The notes under the pieces: model-generated
Told to the model about the DNA's origin: nothing
The model's database searches: none
Seen by the model: the letters and a program-made list of their open reading frames with translations, nothing else
From: Risungbinella massiliensis
GTDB lineage: Bacteria; Bacillota; Bacilli; Thermoactinomycetales; Thermoactinomycetaceae
Direction: 5' to 3'
Assembly: GCF_000942395.1 (NCBI RefSeq)
Contig: NZ_LN812103.1
Location: 873,394 to 937,393, forward strand
Length of the DNA: 64,000 bases
Made by a program: the position numbers and the translations under genes
Shown here: piece after piece, positions 55,526 through 63,234 of the stretch
Position numbering within the stretch: the first letter of the stretch is position 1
Layout of the letters: each line of letters begins with the position of its first letter

Positions 55526-56320
55526 GTGGAACAAAGGCCTAAAGTTGGAATTGCACTTGGAGCAGGTGCTGCTAGAGGATATGCCCATATTGGAGTCCTA
55601 AAAGTTCTGAAAAAGGAAGGGATTCCAATTGATTATATAGCTGGTACCAGTATGGGAAGCCTAATTGGTGCGGTATATGCAAATGGAATAGACTTAGATA
55701 TGATGGAACAATTAGCTATTCATCTCAAGCGAAACACTTGGTTGGACTTCACTATTCCCAAAATGGGGTTTTTAGTAGGGAAAAAGGCGCAAGAACTGGT
55801 TTTGCTTCTAACACACCGGAAAAAAATAGAGGAACTAGCCATTCCACTAGCGGTTGTAGCTACCGATTTACATACGGGAGAACGAGTAGTTTTTACAGAA
55901 GGACCGACCGATTTGGCAGTTCGAGCCAGTATCTCGATTCCAGGTATCTTTGAACCCGTTTCGTGGAATGGAAAATTGTTGGTAGATGGTGGAGTGGTGG
56001 ATCGAGTCCCAATCTCAACGGTGCGTAAGATGGGAGCAGATGTGGTAATTGCGGTTGATGTTTTATCTAGATCTAAGCATGTCCCTATCCACAACATCTT
56101 TGAAGTGATTTCTCAAACTCTCTTAATTATGGAAAGAGAAATCCTCAATCAGAAGTTACTCTATGCAGATGTGATGATCCATCCTGAGGTCTCAGATATT
56201 AGTCTAAGTGCCTTCACCCAAATCGATGAATGTATTCAACGTGGGGAGATTGCGGCTGAGCAAATGCTTCCTCAAATACACGAATGTATTACCAACTGGC
56301 GAGGAGAGACAAAAGAATGA
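55526..56320 (+). CDS. ylbK: Patatin-like phospholipase family protein YlbK (RssA type)
   Basis: The 264-residue protein has the patatin hydrolase layout: oxyanion loop LGAGAARGYAHIGVL, nucleophile Ser in IAGTSMGSLIGA, and catalytic Asp in LLVDGGVVDRVP. It probably hydrolyses membrane lipids or related esters. The start is GTG 55526 behind AAAAGGGGG. The stop overlaps ylbL as ATGA. The same pair ylbK-ylbL occurs in B. subtilis. Confidence 0.92.
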   Translation: MEQRPKVGIALGAGAARGYAHIGVLKVLKKEGIPIDYIAGTSMGSLIGAVYANGIDLDMMEQLAIHLKRNTWLDFTIPKMGFLVGKKAQELVLLLTHRKKIEELAIPLAVVATDLHTGERVVFTEGPTDLAVRASISIPGIFEPVSWNGKLLVDGGVVDRVPISTVRKMGADVVIAVDVLSRSKHVPIHNIFEVISQTLLIMEREILNQKLLYADVMIHPEVSDISLSAFTQIDECIQRGEIAAEQMLPQIHECITNWRGETKE

Positions 56321-57372
56321 CCCAAGCCTTATCAAAGCGTAGAATTATTAGTTTTTCGATTTTATTTATTCTATTCATCTTGATCGGGATCGGTTTCCTT
56401 GTGCCAATCCCTTACTATGTGATGAAACCTGGTTCAGCGATGGATGTAGAACCTTATGTACAAGTAGAAGTCCCACAAAAAGATGAAAATGGGAAATTTT
56501 ATCTCACTACTATTTCCCTTCAAGAAGGAAGTGTAATCGATTATTTGATCGACCGCTTTTCGGATCAAATAGAGTTAATACCTAATGAGCAGCTACTTGC
56601 ACCTGGTGAAACAGATGAAGAATATGAGCGAGAGCAAAGGGAGAACATGGAAGAATCCCAACATTTCGCGTTGATCTCTGCCTTTCAATACACGAAGCAG
56701 CCTATTCGCGTTGAAAAGATAGGATTAGAAGTTTTTCGAATTTTAGAAGGGGTTCGTACAGGACTTCAACCTAGGGATCTAATTCAGAAAGTGGATAACC
56801 AAGCAGTCACTTCGGTTGAGGGTTTGTCCAAAATCTTGCAAGGAAAGCAAGTAGGAGAAAAAGTTCCTGTTACCCTTGTTCGTAAAGGGAAATCTATTAC
56901 GGTCGAAGTTCCTGTTATTGAATTACCTGGTAAACCAAACGAACCAAAACGTCATGGTTTTGGATTTACCGCTTTTGTGAAAACAAGTGTAACCACCACT
57001 CCAAAAGCGAAGATTCAGACAGAGAATATTGGAGGTCCTTCGGCCGGCTTGATGTTTACGTTGGAGACAATTGATCAGCTACTCCCCGAAAACTTGACGA
57101 ATGGATATCAGGTATCAGGAACTGGGACCATAGATGATAAAGGAAATGTAGGACAAATTGGGGGAATTCAATACAAAGTAATGGCGGCAGATCGGCAAGG
57201 TGCCCATATATTTTTCACACCAAAAGACATACAACCACATGATAACAATGAAAAAATAGCGAAAGAGACAGCCAAGAAAATTGGTACCAAGATGGAGATT
57301 GTGCCAGTAGCAAATGTGCAAGAGGCAATCGAGTATCTCAAGAAAAAACCATATTATCCTGCTGTGTCCTAA
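56317..57372 (+). CDS. ylbL: Membrane-anchored PDZ / Lon-type protease YlbL
   Basis: The 351-residue protein has one N-terminal membrane helix (about 10-32), a PDZ domain (about 125-205: VRTGLQPRDLIQKVDNQAVTSVEGL) and a Lon-like proteolytic domain. The catalytic Ser is in NIGGPSAGLMFTLE and the Lys in GGIQYKVMAA. YlbL is known in B. subtilis as a protease that removes the SOS division inhibitor YneA. ATG 56317 overlaps the ylbK stop and has GAGGAGAG upstream. The family also occurs as SdrC/VlpA-like proteins. Confidence 0.92.
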   Translation: MTQALSKRRIISFSILFILFILIGIGFLVPIPYYVMKPGSAMDVEPYVQVEVPQKDENGKFYLTTISLQEGSVIDYLIDRFSDQIELIPNEQLLAPGETDEEYEREQRENMEESQHFALISAFQYTKQPIRVEKIGLEVFRILEGVRTGLQPRDLIQKVDNQAVTSVEGLSKILQGKQVGEKVPVTLVRKGKSITVEVPVIELPGKPNEPKRHGFGFTAFVKTSVTTTPKAKIQTENIGGPSAGLMFTLETIDQLLPENLTNGYQVSGTGTIDDKGNVGQIGGIQYKVMAADRQGAHIFFTPKDIQPHDNNEKIAKETAKKIGTKMEIVPVANVQEAIEYLKKKPYYPAVS

Positions 57373-57437
57373 CATTAGACAAAAGAACATTCGTTCTGTA
57401 TAATGGATCTGTTTTTACACCGAGGAGTGTTTTTAGC

Positions 57438-57950
57438 ATGAAGATTACCATGCACCAGATAAACCAACAACAAAACCATCTTTTATCTGTAACATCCGAG
57501 ATTTCATTTGACGAAGTAGTTCGTTCCGTACGAAATTTAGCCGGACTTAGTCCGATACATGTAGATCTTCAACTTCAAAAGGTTTCAGACAATCGTGTAG
57601 AGGTAACAGGACGTCTATCAGGTGAGATGACGTTGATCTGCTCCCGTTGTCTTAAACGGTTTCCGCAGAAATTTATAGTAGAATTAGAGGAAACGTTCAC
57701 TAGTGCACCGATAGATGATGAATCCGATGATTATGCTATTGAACAAGGGGAGTTAGACCTAACGGAGATGCTACGAGAGAATCTGGTTCTCGCAATTCCG
57801 TTTGCCCCAGTTTGCGAAGAGGATTGCAAAGGCATCTGTGCTGTCTGTGGAAATAACCGAAATGAACAGCACTGTACTTGTGAACAGGAACAGGTAGATC
57901 CTCGTTTTGAAAAATTACAATCGCTATTTGGTGGCAAGAACCAGAAATAA
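57438..57950 (+). CDS. ylbN: DUF177/YceD family protein YlbN
   Basis: The 170-residue protein has the Cys pair CSRCLKRF at about 71-78, followed by an acidic stretch. Further Cys are in CEEDCKGICAVCGNN, which may bind zinc. DUF177 proteins are found directly before rpmF in many bacteria and have been linked to 23S rRNA or L32 supply. GAGGAG lies before ATG 57438. B. subtilis has ylbM (tmcAL) near this point; it is missing here. Confidence 0.9.
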   Translation: MKITMHQINQQQNHLLSVTSEISFDEVVRSVRNLAGLSPIHVDLQLQKVSDNRVEVTGRLSGEMTLICSRCLKRFPQKFIVELEETFTSAPIDDESDDYAIEQGELDLTEMLRENLVLAIPFAPVCEEDCKGICAVCGNNRNEQHCTCEQEQVDPRFEKLQSLFGGKNQK

Positions 57951-58046
57951 GCGAAGGGTTTCTTTCCATCTGCGAGATTTTGTTGTATAATCGTTCAAGT
58001 TGAGATGGATTTCGATTAACGGAAGTTGATCTAGGAGGTGAAGATG

Positions 58047-58229
58047 ATGGCAGTACCTTTTCGTCGTACTTCCAAAACACGTAAGCGCAAACGCCGCACT
58101 CACTTTAAACTGAGTGTACCAGGTTTGGTGAACTGCCCACAGTGTGGAGAACCAAAACTTTCTCACCGTGTATGTAAACAATGTGGACATTACAAAGGTG
58201 AAGTAGTAGAAGGCGTTGTGAACGAGTAG
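58047..58229 (+). CDS. rpmF: 50S ribosomal protein L32
   Basis: The 60-residue protein reads [20 protein letters not shown] and then KLSVPG. The zinc ribbon is formed by CPQC and CKQC. AGGAGGTG lies before ATG 58047 (ATG 58044 just precedes it). The Cys-containing form, not a Cys-free paralogue, is encoded. It ends at a strong terminator. Confidence 0.95.
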   Translation: MAVPFRRTSKTRKRKRRTHFKLSVPGLVNCPQCGEPKLSHRVCKQCGHYKGEVVEGVVNE

Positions 58230-58253
58230 TTTTGATATGTATTTGAAATAACA

Positions 58254-58297
58254 AAACCACCACTTTCTCTAGTTTGATAGAGAAGTGGTGGTTTTTC
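58254..58297. terminator. rpmF terminator, bidirectional
   Basis: A long perfect stem, AAAACCACCACTTTCTC / GAGAAGTGGTGGTTTT, is flanked by A and T runs. It lies between rpmF and the convergent membrane protein gene. Confidence 0.85.
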
Positions 58298-58305
58298 GTT
58301 ATTTG

Positions 58306-59022
58306 TTAATCCTGAATCTCTGCATAGAACCAATGGTCATCTGTTTTTTGCAGTTTGTGATAATGATTCATTGGGCTACTGCCATCATAACGATAAATAT
58401 AATATTCAAATAAAAAAATTCCAGCTCCTAGCTGTTCAAAACGTATTTGATTGGGACTCACATCTACCATACCGCTAGAACTTAGATGACGGTATTTTTC
58501 TGGTAAATGAACGCGAAAGCTTTGCTCTATAGATTTTTCAGGGGAATTTTTTGTGTGGATTACCAAGTCAGCTACTTTTTTGTTTTTCATTAAAATGGTG
58601 ACCACTTCTTTACGTAGTTCTTCTGTTCTATGAACTTCCCATTTTGCTAGAAAATATGGGGCAGGTGTAAGTAAATAGAGCAATATGGATAGAGCTATTG
58701 GGGCAATAAACGTAGTTTTTCCATGAGATTTATATTGACGGAAAAGCAGAAAAGGTAGTGCAATTAGATAAGGAAGTGTTAGCAAAAGGAGTAGACCTTG
58801 GATGATATCGATCAAAAAGTCAGTTTCATACCCCAATTCAAGATAAATGATAGCTAACAGTGGAATAAATAATGCAATACAATAACGAAGCAAAATGTTT
58901 GACCTGAGTTGTATCTTTTTGAATACAGAGACAAGTACATAGACTGTGAAAGCCAGATATACTGCAAATCCTAAATAGAGAAAAATAGAAATAATGATCA
59001 CACCTTTATATTTATTGAGCAT
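58306..59022 (-). CDS. Membrane protein of unknown function; start inside a mobile repeat
   Basis: The 238-residue protein has about four N-terminal helices (within 5-125) and a C-terminal outer domain (about 130-238) with repeated strand patterns. I do not recognise a family. The only in-frame ATG near the start, 59022-59020, lies within the terminal repeat of the mobile element copy at 59018-59155, and no good ribosome-binding site precedes it. The original 5' end was probably altered by the insertion, so the gene may be silent or use another start. Confidence 0.6.
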   Translation of the reverse strand: MLNKYKGVIIISIFLYLGFAVYLAFTVYVLVSVFKKIQLRSNILLRYCIALFIPLLAIIYLELGYETDFLIDIIQGLLLLLTLPYLIALPFLLFRQYKSHGKTTFIAPIALSILLYLLTPAPYFLAKWEVHRTEELRKEVVTILMKNKKVADLVIHTKNSPEKSIEQSFRVHLPEKYRHLSSSGMVDVSPNQIRFEQLGAGIFLFEYYIYRYDGSSPMNHYHKLQKTDDHWFYAEIQD

Positions 59023-59155
59023 GTTGCATAATTAGCCCTAAGCCAGAGGTTTTCCCCTTTTGAGATGCGACTATCAGCGATAGGGAGCCGGAGCAGATCA
59101 TATGCGGGAAAACCAGCGGCGCGCCTACGTTTAACTTGGATTAATGCAACAAGCT
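59018..59155. mobile_element. MITE-like repeat, copy 2 (138 bp) with 8-bp target duplication
   Basis: The ends AGCATGTTGCAT and inverted AGCTTGTTGCAT match copy 1. The perfect direct repeat ATTTATTG flanks it on both sides (59010-59017 and 59156-59163), which is the mark of transposition. Inside, GGTTTTCCC pairs with GGGAAAACC and CTATC with GATAG, so the transcript would fold strongly. The ends resemble the GGC.CTGTTGCA type of IS6/IS5-like elements, and 8-bp duplications fit IS6; this assignment is inference. Confidence 0.85.
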
Positions 59156-59194
59156 ATTTATTGAATGTTGAATATAATGTGAAATTATTCCAAA

Positions 59195-59249
59195 ATCATT
59201 GGCTCGCCTATGTTTAACTTGTGTTTAACTTGTGTTTAACCAACGAGCT
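59195..59249. repeat. Degenerate third piece of the MITE-like repeat
   Basis: GGCTCGCCTATGTTTAACTTG corresponds to GGCGCGCCTACGTTTAACTTG of copy 2. It is followed by two more TGTTTAAC units and CAACGAGCT, like the element end CAACAAGCT. It is an old right-end fragment with a tandem expansion, 40 bases from copy 2. The rest of 59156-59345 shows only the ribosome-binding site of the next gene. Confidence 0.6.
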
Positions 59250-59345
59250 CGAATATTAGGAAAAATACCATTATAGCGTGTCGTATTCCTTTTTAGGAAA
59301 AGATACTAGAATGATTCCACTAGGCTTTCGTAAAAAGGAGTAAAT

Positions 59346-59654
59346 ATGAATCCAAAAGCTATAAAGATCCTCATTCATGCTAGTACCTGGTTTGCCCCTG
59401 TGTTGGTACCCTTAGTCGTATATTTTTTGACGCCTAACAGCGAGCTAAAGAGCCTATCTTTGCAAGCGATCATCTTTCATTTTGTCATCTGGTTGCTCGT
59501 TTCGATCTCGATCTTCTTCTCGTTCCTCCTCATTGGAATCCCATTTCTTATTGTATTTGGTTTAATGGGTTTGATTATCCCGATAAAAGGGATACTACGT
59601 GCCTTGCAAGAGAGACCTTTTCGTTATCCAATTGTGGGAGCTTGGTTTGCATAA
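59346..59654 (+). CDS. DUF4870-type small membrane protein
   Basis: The 102-residue protein has three hydrophobic helices with the DUF4870 pattern: an ASTWFAPVLVPLVVYFL start, a middle HFVIWLLVSISIFFSFLLIG, and GILRALQERPFRYPIVG at the end. Members are common in Bacillales and Paenibacillus, with no defined function. AAAGGAG precedes ATG 59346. It is monocistronic. Confidence 0.75.
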   Translation: MNPKAIKILIHASTWFAPVLVPLVVYFLTPNSELKSLSLQAIIFHFVIWLLVSISIFFSFLLIGIPFLIVFGLMGLIIPIKGILRALQERPFRYPIVGAWFA

Positions 59655-59694
59655 TAAGCCAAATTCATTTTGTTAGTAGGTTGCTATTAGAGAG

Positions 59695-59729
59695 AAGCCG
59701 TTCTCGTCCATATAAGAGAGGACGGCTTT
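59695..59729. terminator. Convergent terminator
   Basis: AAGCCGTTCTC / GAG..GACGGCTT pair around a short loop between the DUF4870 gene and the reverse-strand ABC permease, followed by TTGTT. Confidence 0.6.
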
Positions 59730-59737
59730 GTTCTGGA

Positions 59738-60661
59738 CTATCTAAGAGACCCATACATCTGTTGTTCTTTTGCCTTTAAACGAACTTCCAACCCTTTTTG
59801 AAGGAAAAAGAGGGTAGTAGATAACAAGAGATAGCTGACCACTGGTACGATGACCGTTTCTGGCTTGATGATAAACCAGTCTCGATTTTGCCCAATGAGT
59901 CCCAACCACTCAAAGCTGATCGATAGGAATTCATTACCTTCCGGTATATATTTAGTTCCCCCGATAAAAAGATAGAAAAGGGAAAGTTGTCCCACCAATT
60001 GGAGCACGAGTAGCATCTCCGAAAGGCAGTTTAGCCAAAATGAGTCCCGGATAGCAGGGGAAATATGGCGGCGGAATACCCCAAAACGGCTTGCTCCTAA
60101 CATTTTGGAGGCCTCTACATAAGGTTGAGAACAGATCTGATAGGTCTGGATCTGAGCTCGGGCAGCGATTGGGGCAATCCCAAATAAAGAGAGTATCAAT
60201 ACTTGAATGAAGAATATGGTCCAGATATAGGGGGCTATCTCTCGTTCTTCCCCAATAAACCCTAGTAATGAACAATAAGTAATGAGAAATGCGGGAAGTA
60301 AACCTAGAAAACCAAAAGTACTAGATCCTGTCTGAATGATAGGAGACTTTGGCTTTTTCGACATCCCGACGATGATCCCAAGAGCAGAACCTAGTACTTG
60401 GCGCAGGATCCCTATGATGGCGACGGTGAGCAAGGTGAATTTTAAACCTAACAACATTAAAGTCAACTGATTGCGCCCGCGAATGTCCCGACCAAACCAA
60501 TACTCTTCCGTTGGTCCGATGGGAGCTACATCTGTTTGTCCGTCGATCTGTAAGATGATATTTTCACTAGTCACTGGTTCCGGCAAATACCAAGGACCAA
60601 TTATGGCTAACAATACCCAACCAATTGTGGAAGAGATTCCGATTCGGAGATATTTGTTCAT
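59738..60661 (-). CDS. ABC transporter permease, peptide/nickel (DppC-like)
   Basis: The 307-residue protein has an N-terminal helix, a short extracellular segment with PTEEYWFGRDIRGRNQLTLML, which resembles the DppC/OppC signature, and about five further helices. The coupling EAA-like loop reads YVEASKMLGASRFGVFRRHI then SPAIRDS. It overlaps the partner permease by four bases (ATGA). No ATPase or binding protein gene is present next to it. The substrate is unknown. Confidence 0.82.
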   Translation of the reverse strand: MNKYLRIGISSTIGWVLLAIIGPWYLPEPVTSENIILQIDGQTDVAPIGPTEEYWFGRDIRGRNQLTLMLLGLKFTLLTVAIIGILRQVLGSALGIIVGMSKKPKSPIIQTGSSTFGFLGLLPAFLITYCSLLGFIGEEREIAPYIWTIFFIQVLILSLFGIAPIAARAQIQTYQICSQPYVEASKMLGASRFGVFRRHISPAIRDSFWLNCLSEMLLVLQLVGQLSLFYLFIGGTKYIPEGNEFLSISFEWLGLIGQNRDWFIIKPETVIVPVVSYLLLSTTLFFLQKGLEVRLKAKEQQMYGSLR

Positions 60662-61545
60662 AGTAGCCTCCCTAATCTGGTCAGAAGGTAAAGAAACAGA
60701 CTATTAAGTGCATACAAAAGGAGAAAGATCAGGGTTAATACAAATAAGCCGTTGACTGTTGCGGCATAGTTCCAAGAAAATTTTATAAGGAACGAAGTGG
60801 CTCCATATATATTAAAGAGAATTTCAATAATAAAGAGACTTCCCACGAGAATGGACGAGATAGTAAAAAGATCTGCTTGGACACGAGCCGAGATATTGGG
60901 TAGAACCTGATGAGTATAGATTCGCATACGAGTTAGTCCTTTTGCTTTGGCGAACAAGACATAATCTTTGCTCATCTCTGTTTGTACATAGATCCGGACA
61001 TTCCGTGTGATAAAGATTAGTGGAACATAACTTAGGGTCACAATAGGTAATAGATAGGCAGGATCATCATTAATATTGATTACAGTAGCTAGCAAAATAT
61101 TGGTGTTTTTAAAGATCCAGATGACCAAAGCTTGTAACAAGATAATTAAGATAAAATCAGGAATGGTAGAAAACCACTCCAGCCAGATTCCGCTTGACAG
61201 CTTTCGATAGGTGAGAAATCCCAAGATCATCCCAACTAATAATGCGATAAAACCAGCTATCACAATGTAGATAAGAGAAACCCAAAAAGCCTGTTCGATC
61301 TCGGTGAAAAACGAAGTAGGAGGGAAAAATTCACCAACCTTGATGAGAAAAGATTCTCCTGTCCAGAGCTGGGTCACATACAAATATATGGTCTTTCCGC
61401 TAGATTGAATGGCCATAACTAGATTGGAAAGGTTAGGATCAGGGAAAAAAGCATAAATAAATCTTGGGATCAGAGGGAGTAGCAATAGTACAGATAAGAG
61501 AAGAAAAGCTCTAGAGATCCAGCGATAGATACAAAACACTCCCAT
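60658..61545 (-). CDS. ABC transporter permease, peptide/nickel (DppB-like)
   Basis: The 295-residue protein has an N-terminal helix, a long outer loop and about five more helices. The coupling loop is DYVLFAKAKGLTRMRIYTHQ then VLPNI, and LVGSLFIIEILFNIYG is typical of DppB/OppB. It comes first in the reverse-strand pair and is followed by the DppC-like gene. It reads away from fapR. The pair would need an ATPase and a solute-binding protein encoded elsewhere. Confidence 0.82.
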   Translation of the reverse strand: MGVFCIYRWISRAFLLLSVLLLLPLIPRFIYAFFPDPNLSNLVMAIQSSGKTIYLYVTQLWTGESFLIKVGEFFPPTSFFTEIEQAFWVSLIYIVIAGFIALLVGMILGFLTYRKLSSGIWLEWFSTIPDFILIILLQALVIWIFKNTNILLATVININDDPAYLLPIVTLSYVPLIFITRNVRIYVQTEMSKDYVLFAKAKGLTRMRIYTHQVLPNISARVQADLFTISSILVGSLFIIEILFNIYGATSFLIKFSWNYAATVNGLFVLTLIFLLLYALNSLFLYLLTRLGRLL

Positions 61546-61595
61546 CTAGGTATGTAAGTTCCAAATTTTATTATACTATTTCAAGATTGAGAGAG

Positions 61596-61644
61596 TTGCC
61601 AAGGAACATATTTTTTACTATACTGATTTAGTACTTGGTTCTAA
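61596..61644 (+). promoter_or_regulatory. fapR promoter with FapR operator
   Basis: TTGCCA (61596-61601) and TATACT (61619-61624) are 17 bases apart. TTAGTACTTGGTTCTAA (61628-61644) follows the -10 and matches the FapR box pattern TTAGTACC-N-GGTACTAA closely. It predicts autoregulation released by malonyl-CoA. Confidence 0.8.
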
Positions 61645-61673
61645 AACATGGTCACAAAAGGGGTGGCTCCTCT

Positions 61674-62228
61674 ATGCGCCTTACCAAAAAAGAACGTCAA
61701 CAACAACTTGTTCAATTTTTGGAACAAGATCCATTTATTAATGACGAAGAGATGGCAAAACGGTTAGAGGTCAGCATTCAGACGATTCGCTTGGATCGCA
61801 TGGAACTGGGTATTCCGGAACTGCGAGAACGGATGAAAAATATAGCAGAAGAGAGATATGATTCCGTACGTTCTCTGACTCTGGATGAAGTAATCGGAGA
61901 AATGATTGAGCTAAGACTGGATGAAGTAGCGACTTCATTGTTGGAGATTCGGATGGAGCATGTCTTCTCGCGTACTCGAATCGCGCGAGGACATCATCTA
62001 TTCGCACAAGCCAATTCCTTAGCTGTAGCGCTTGCTGATGCCAAAGTAGCTCTGACAGGAGGAGCAGAAGTCCGATTTGTGCGTCCTGTTCGATTAGGCG
62101 AACGTTGCATCGCTCGTGCGGAAGTGATACATAAAGATGGAAATCGATTACAAGTAGAAGTAAAGACTCGTGTGAAAGATGAGATTGTCTTTCAAGGAAA
62201 GTTTGATGTACACCGTGCCAATGCATAA
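61674..62228 (+). CDS. fapR: Fatty acid biosynthesis repressor FapR
   Basis: The 184-residue protein has an N-terminal DeoR-like helix-turn-helix (about 8-55: NDEEMAKRLEVSIQTIRLDR, then MELGIPELRERMK) and a C-terminal hot-dog domain with ARGHHLFAQANSLAVALADA that binds malonyl-CoA. It represses lipid synthesis genes and itself. ATG 61674 follows AAAGGGGTGG; the frame is open to 61635 across the operator. It overlaps no neighbour and lies 13 bases before plsX. Confidence 0.94.
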   Translation: MRLTKKERQQQLVQFLEQDPFINDEEMAKRLEVSIQTIRLDRMELGIPELRERMKNIAEERYDSVRSLTLDEVIGEMIELRLDEVATSLLEIRMEHVFSRTRIARGHHLFAQANSLAVALADAKVALTGGAEVRFVRPVRLGERCIARAEVIHKDGNRLQVEVKTRVKDEIVFQGKFDVHRANA

Positions 62229-62241
62229 GGAGGAAAACGGA

Positions 62242-63219
62242 ATGCGGATCGCTTTGGATATTCATGGGGGAGATCATGCGCCCCACGCGGTCTTGGAAGG
62301 AGTAGCCTTGGCGGCGAAGGAATGGACAGATACAACTTGGGTTCTACTTACTCAAGATGAGGCACTTATTCCTAAAGATCTTCCGAATGTAGAGGTTCGA
62401 CAAGTGACCGAAACGATTACAGCGGAAGATGAACCTGTCAAAGCCGTTCGCCGAAAAAAAGATTCCTCTATGGTGGTCGGCGCTGGTTTAGTAAAAAAAG
62501 GAGAAGTAGACGCCTTTATCAGTGCTGGGAATACCGGTGCTTTGATGGCAGCTGGACTTTTCTATACTGGTCGGATGAAAGGCGTCGATCGTCCTGCGTT
62601 AGCAGCATTTTTTCCTAGTCTGGATGGCAAAGGAACGTTGATATTGGATGTAGGTGCCAATCCAGAAGCGAAAGCGGAGCATCTTCGCCAGTATGCGGTG
62701 ATGGGGAGTTTTTACGCACAAAAAGTGTTAGGAAGAACGAATGCAAGAGTAGGACTCTTGAACATTGGGACAGAGGACAGTAAAGGTACCAATTTGACCA
62801 AAGAAGCATTTGATTTACTTAGTGTAGAACAGAGCATTCACTTTGTTGGTAATGTAGAGGCACGGGATATTCTCTACGGTGTATGCGATGTATTGGTGAC
62901 GGATGGTTTTACTGGCAATGTTCTTTTGAAAAACACAGAAGGTGTAGCTAAAGCTCTATTTGATCGGTTGAAACAAGAATTCACCAAAAGTTGGATCACG
63001 AAGATATCAGCAGCGATCTTAGCACCTGGACTTCGTAGTTTTAAGCAGGAGATGGATTATAAACATCATGGTGGAGCACCTCTGCTCGGACTGGCTGGAC
63101 CTATATTTAAAGCACATGGTTCTTCTGATGCTACAGCCTTTTTCCATGCTATTCGTCAAGCGCGTCAATTTGTAGAACTACAAGTTTTGGATAGTATTGC
63201 GAGCGAGTTGGGGAATTAG
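62242..63219 (+). CDS. plsX: Phosphate acyltransferase PlsX
   Basis: The 325-residue enzyme makes acyl-phosphate from acyl-ACP for phospholipid synthesis. Motifs are IALDIHGGDHAPHAVLEG at the start, RRKKDSSMVVGAGLVKKGEVDA, ISAGNTGALMAAG, LDVGANPEAKAEHLRQYA and VTDGFTGNVLLKNTEG. AAGGAGG precedes ATG 62242. It is the second gene of the FapR operon and connects with FakA, which makes the same kind of acyl-phosphate from free fatty acids. Confidence 0.95.
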   Translation: MRIALDIHGGDHAPHAVLEGVALAAKEWTDTTWVLLTQDEALIPKDLPNVEVRQVTETITAEDEPVKAVRRKKDSSMVVGAGLVKKGEVDAFISAGNTGALMAAGLFYTGRMKGVDRPALAAFFPSLDGKGTLILDVGANPEAKAEHLRQYAVMGSFYAQKVLGRTNARVGLLNIGTEDSKGTNLTKEAFDLLSVEQSIHFVGNVEARDILYGVCDVLVTDGFTGNVLLKNTEGVAKALFDRLKQEFTKSWITKISAAILAPGLRSFKQEMDYKHHGGAPLLGLAGPIFKAHGSSDATAFFHAIRQARQFVELQVLDSIASELGN

Positions 63220-63234
63220 AAGGAGGATATAAAG

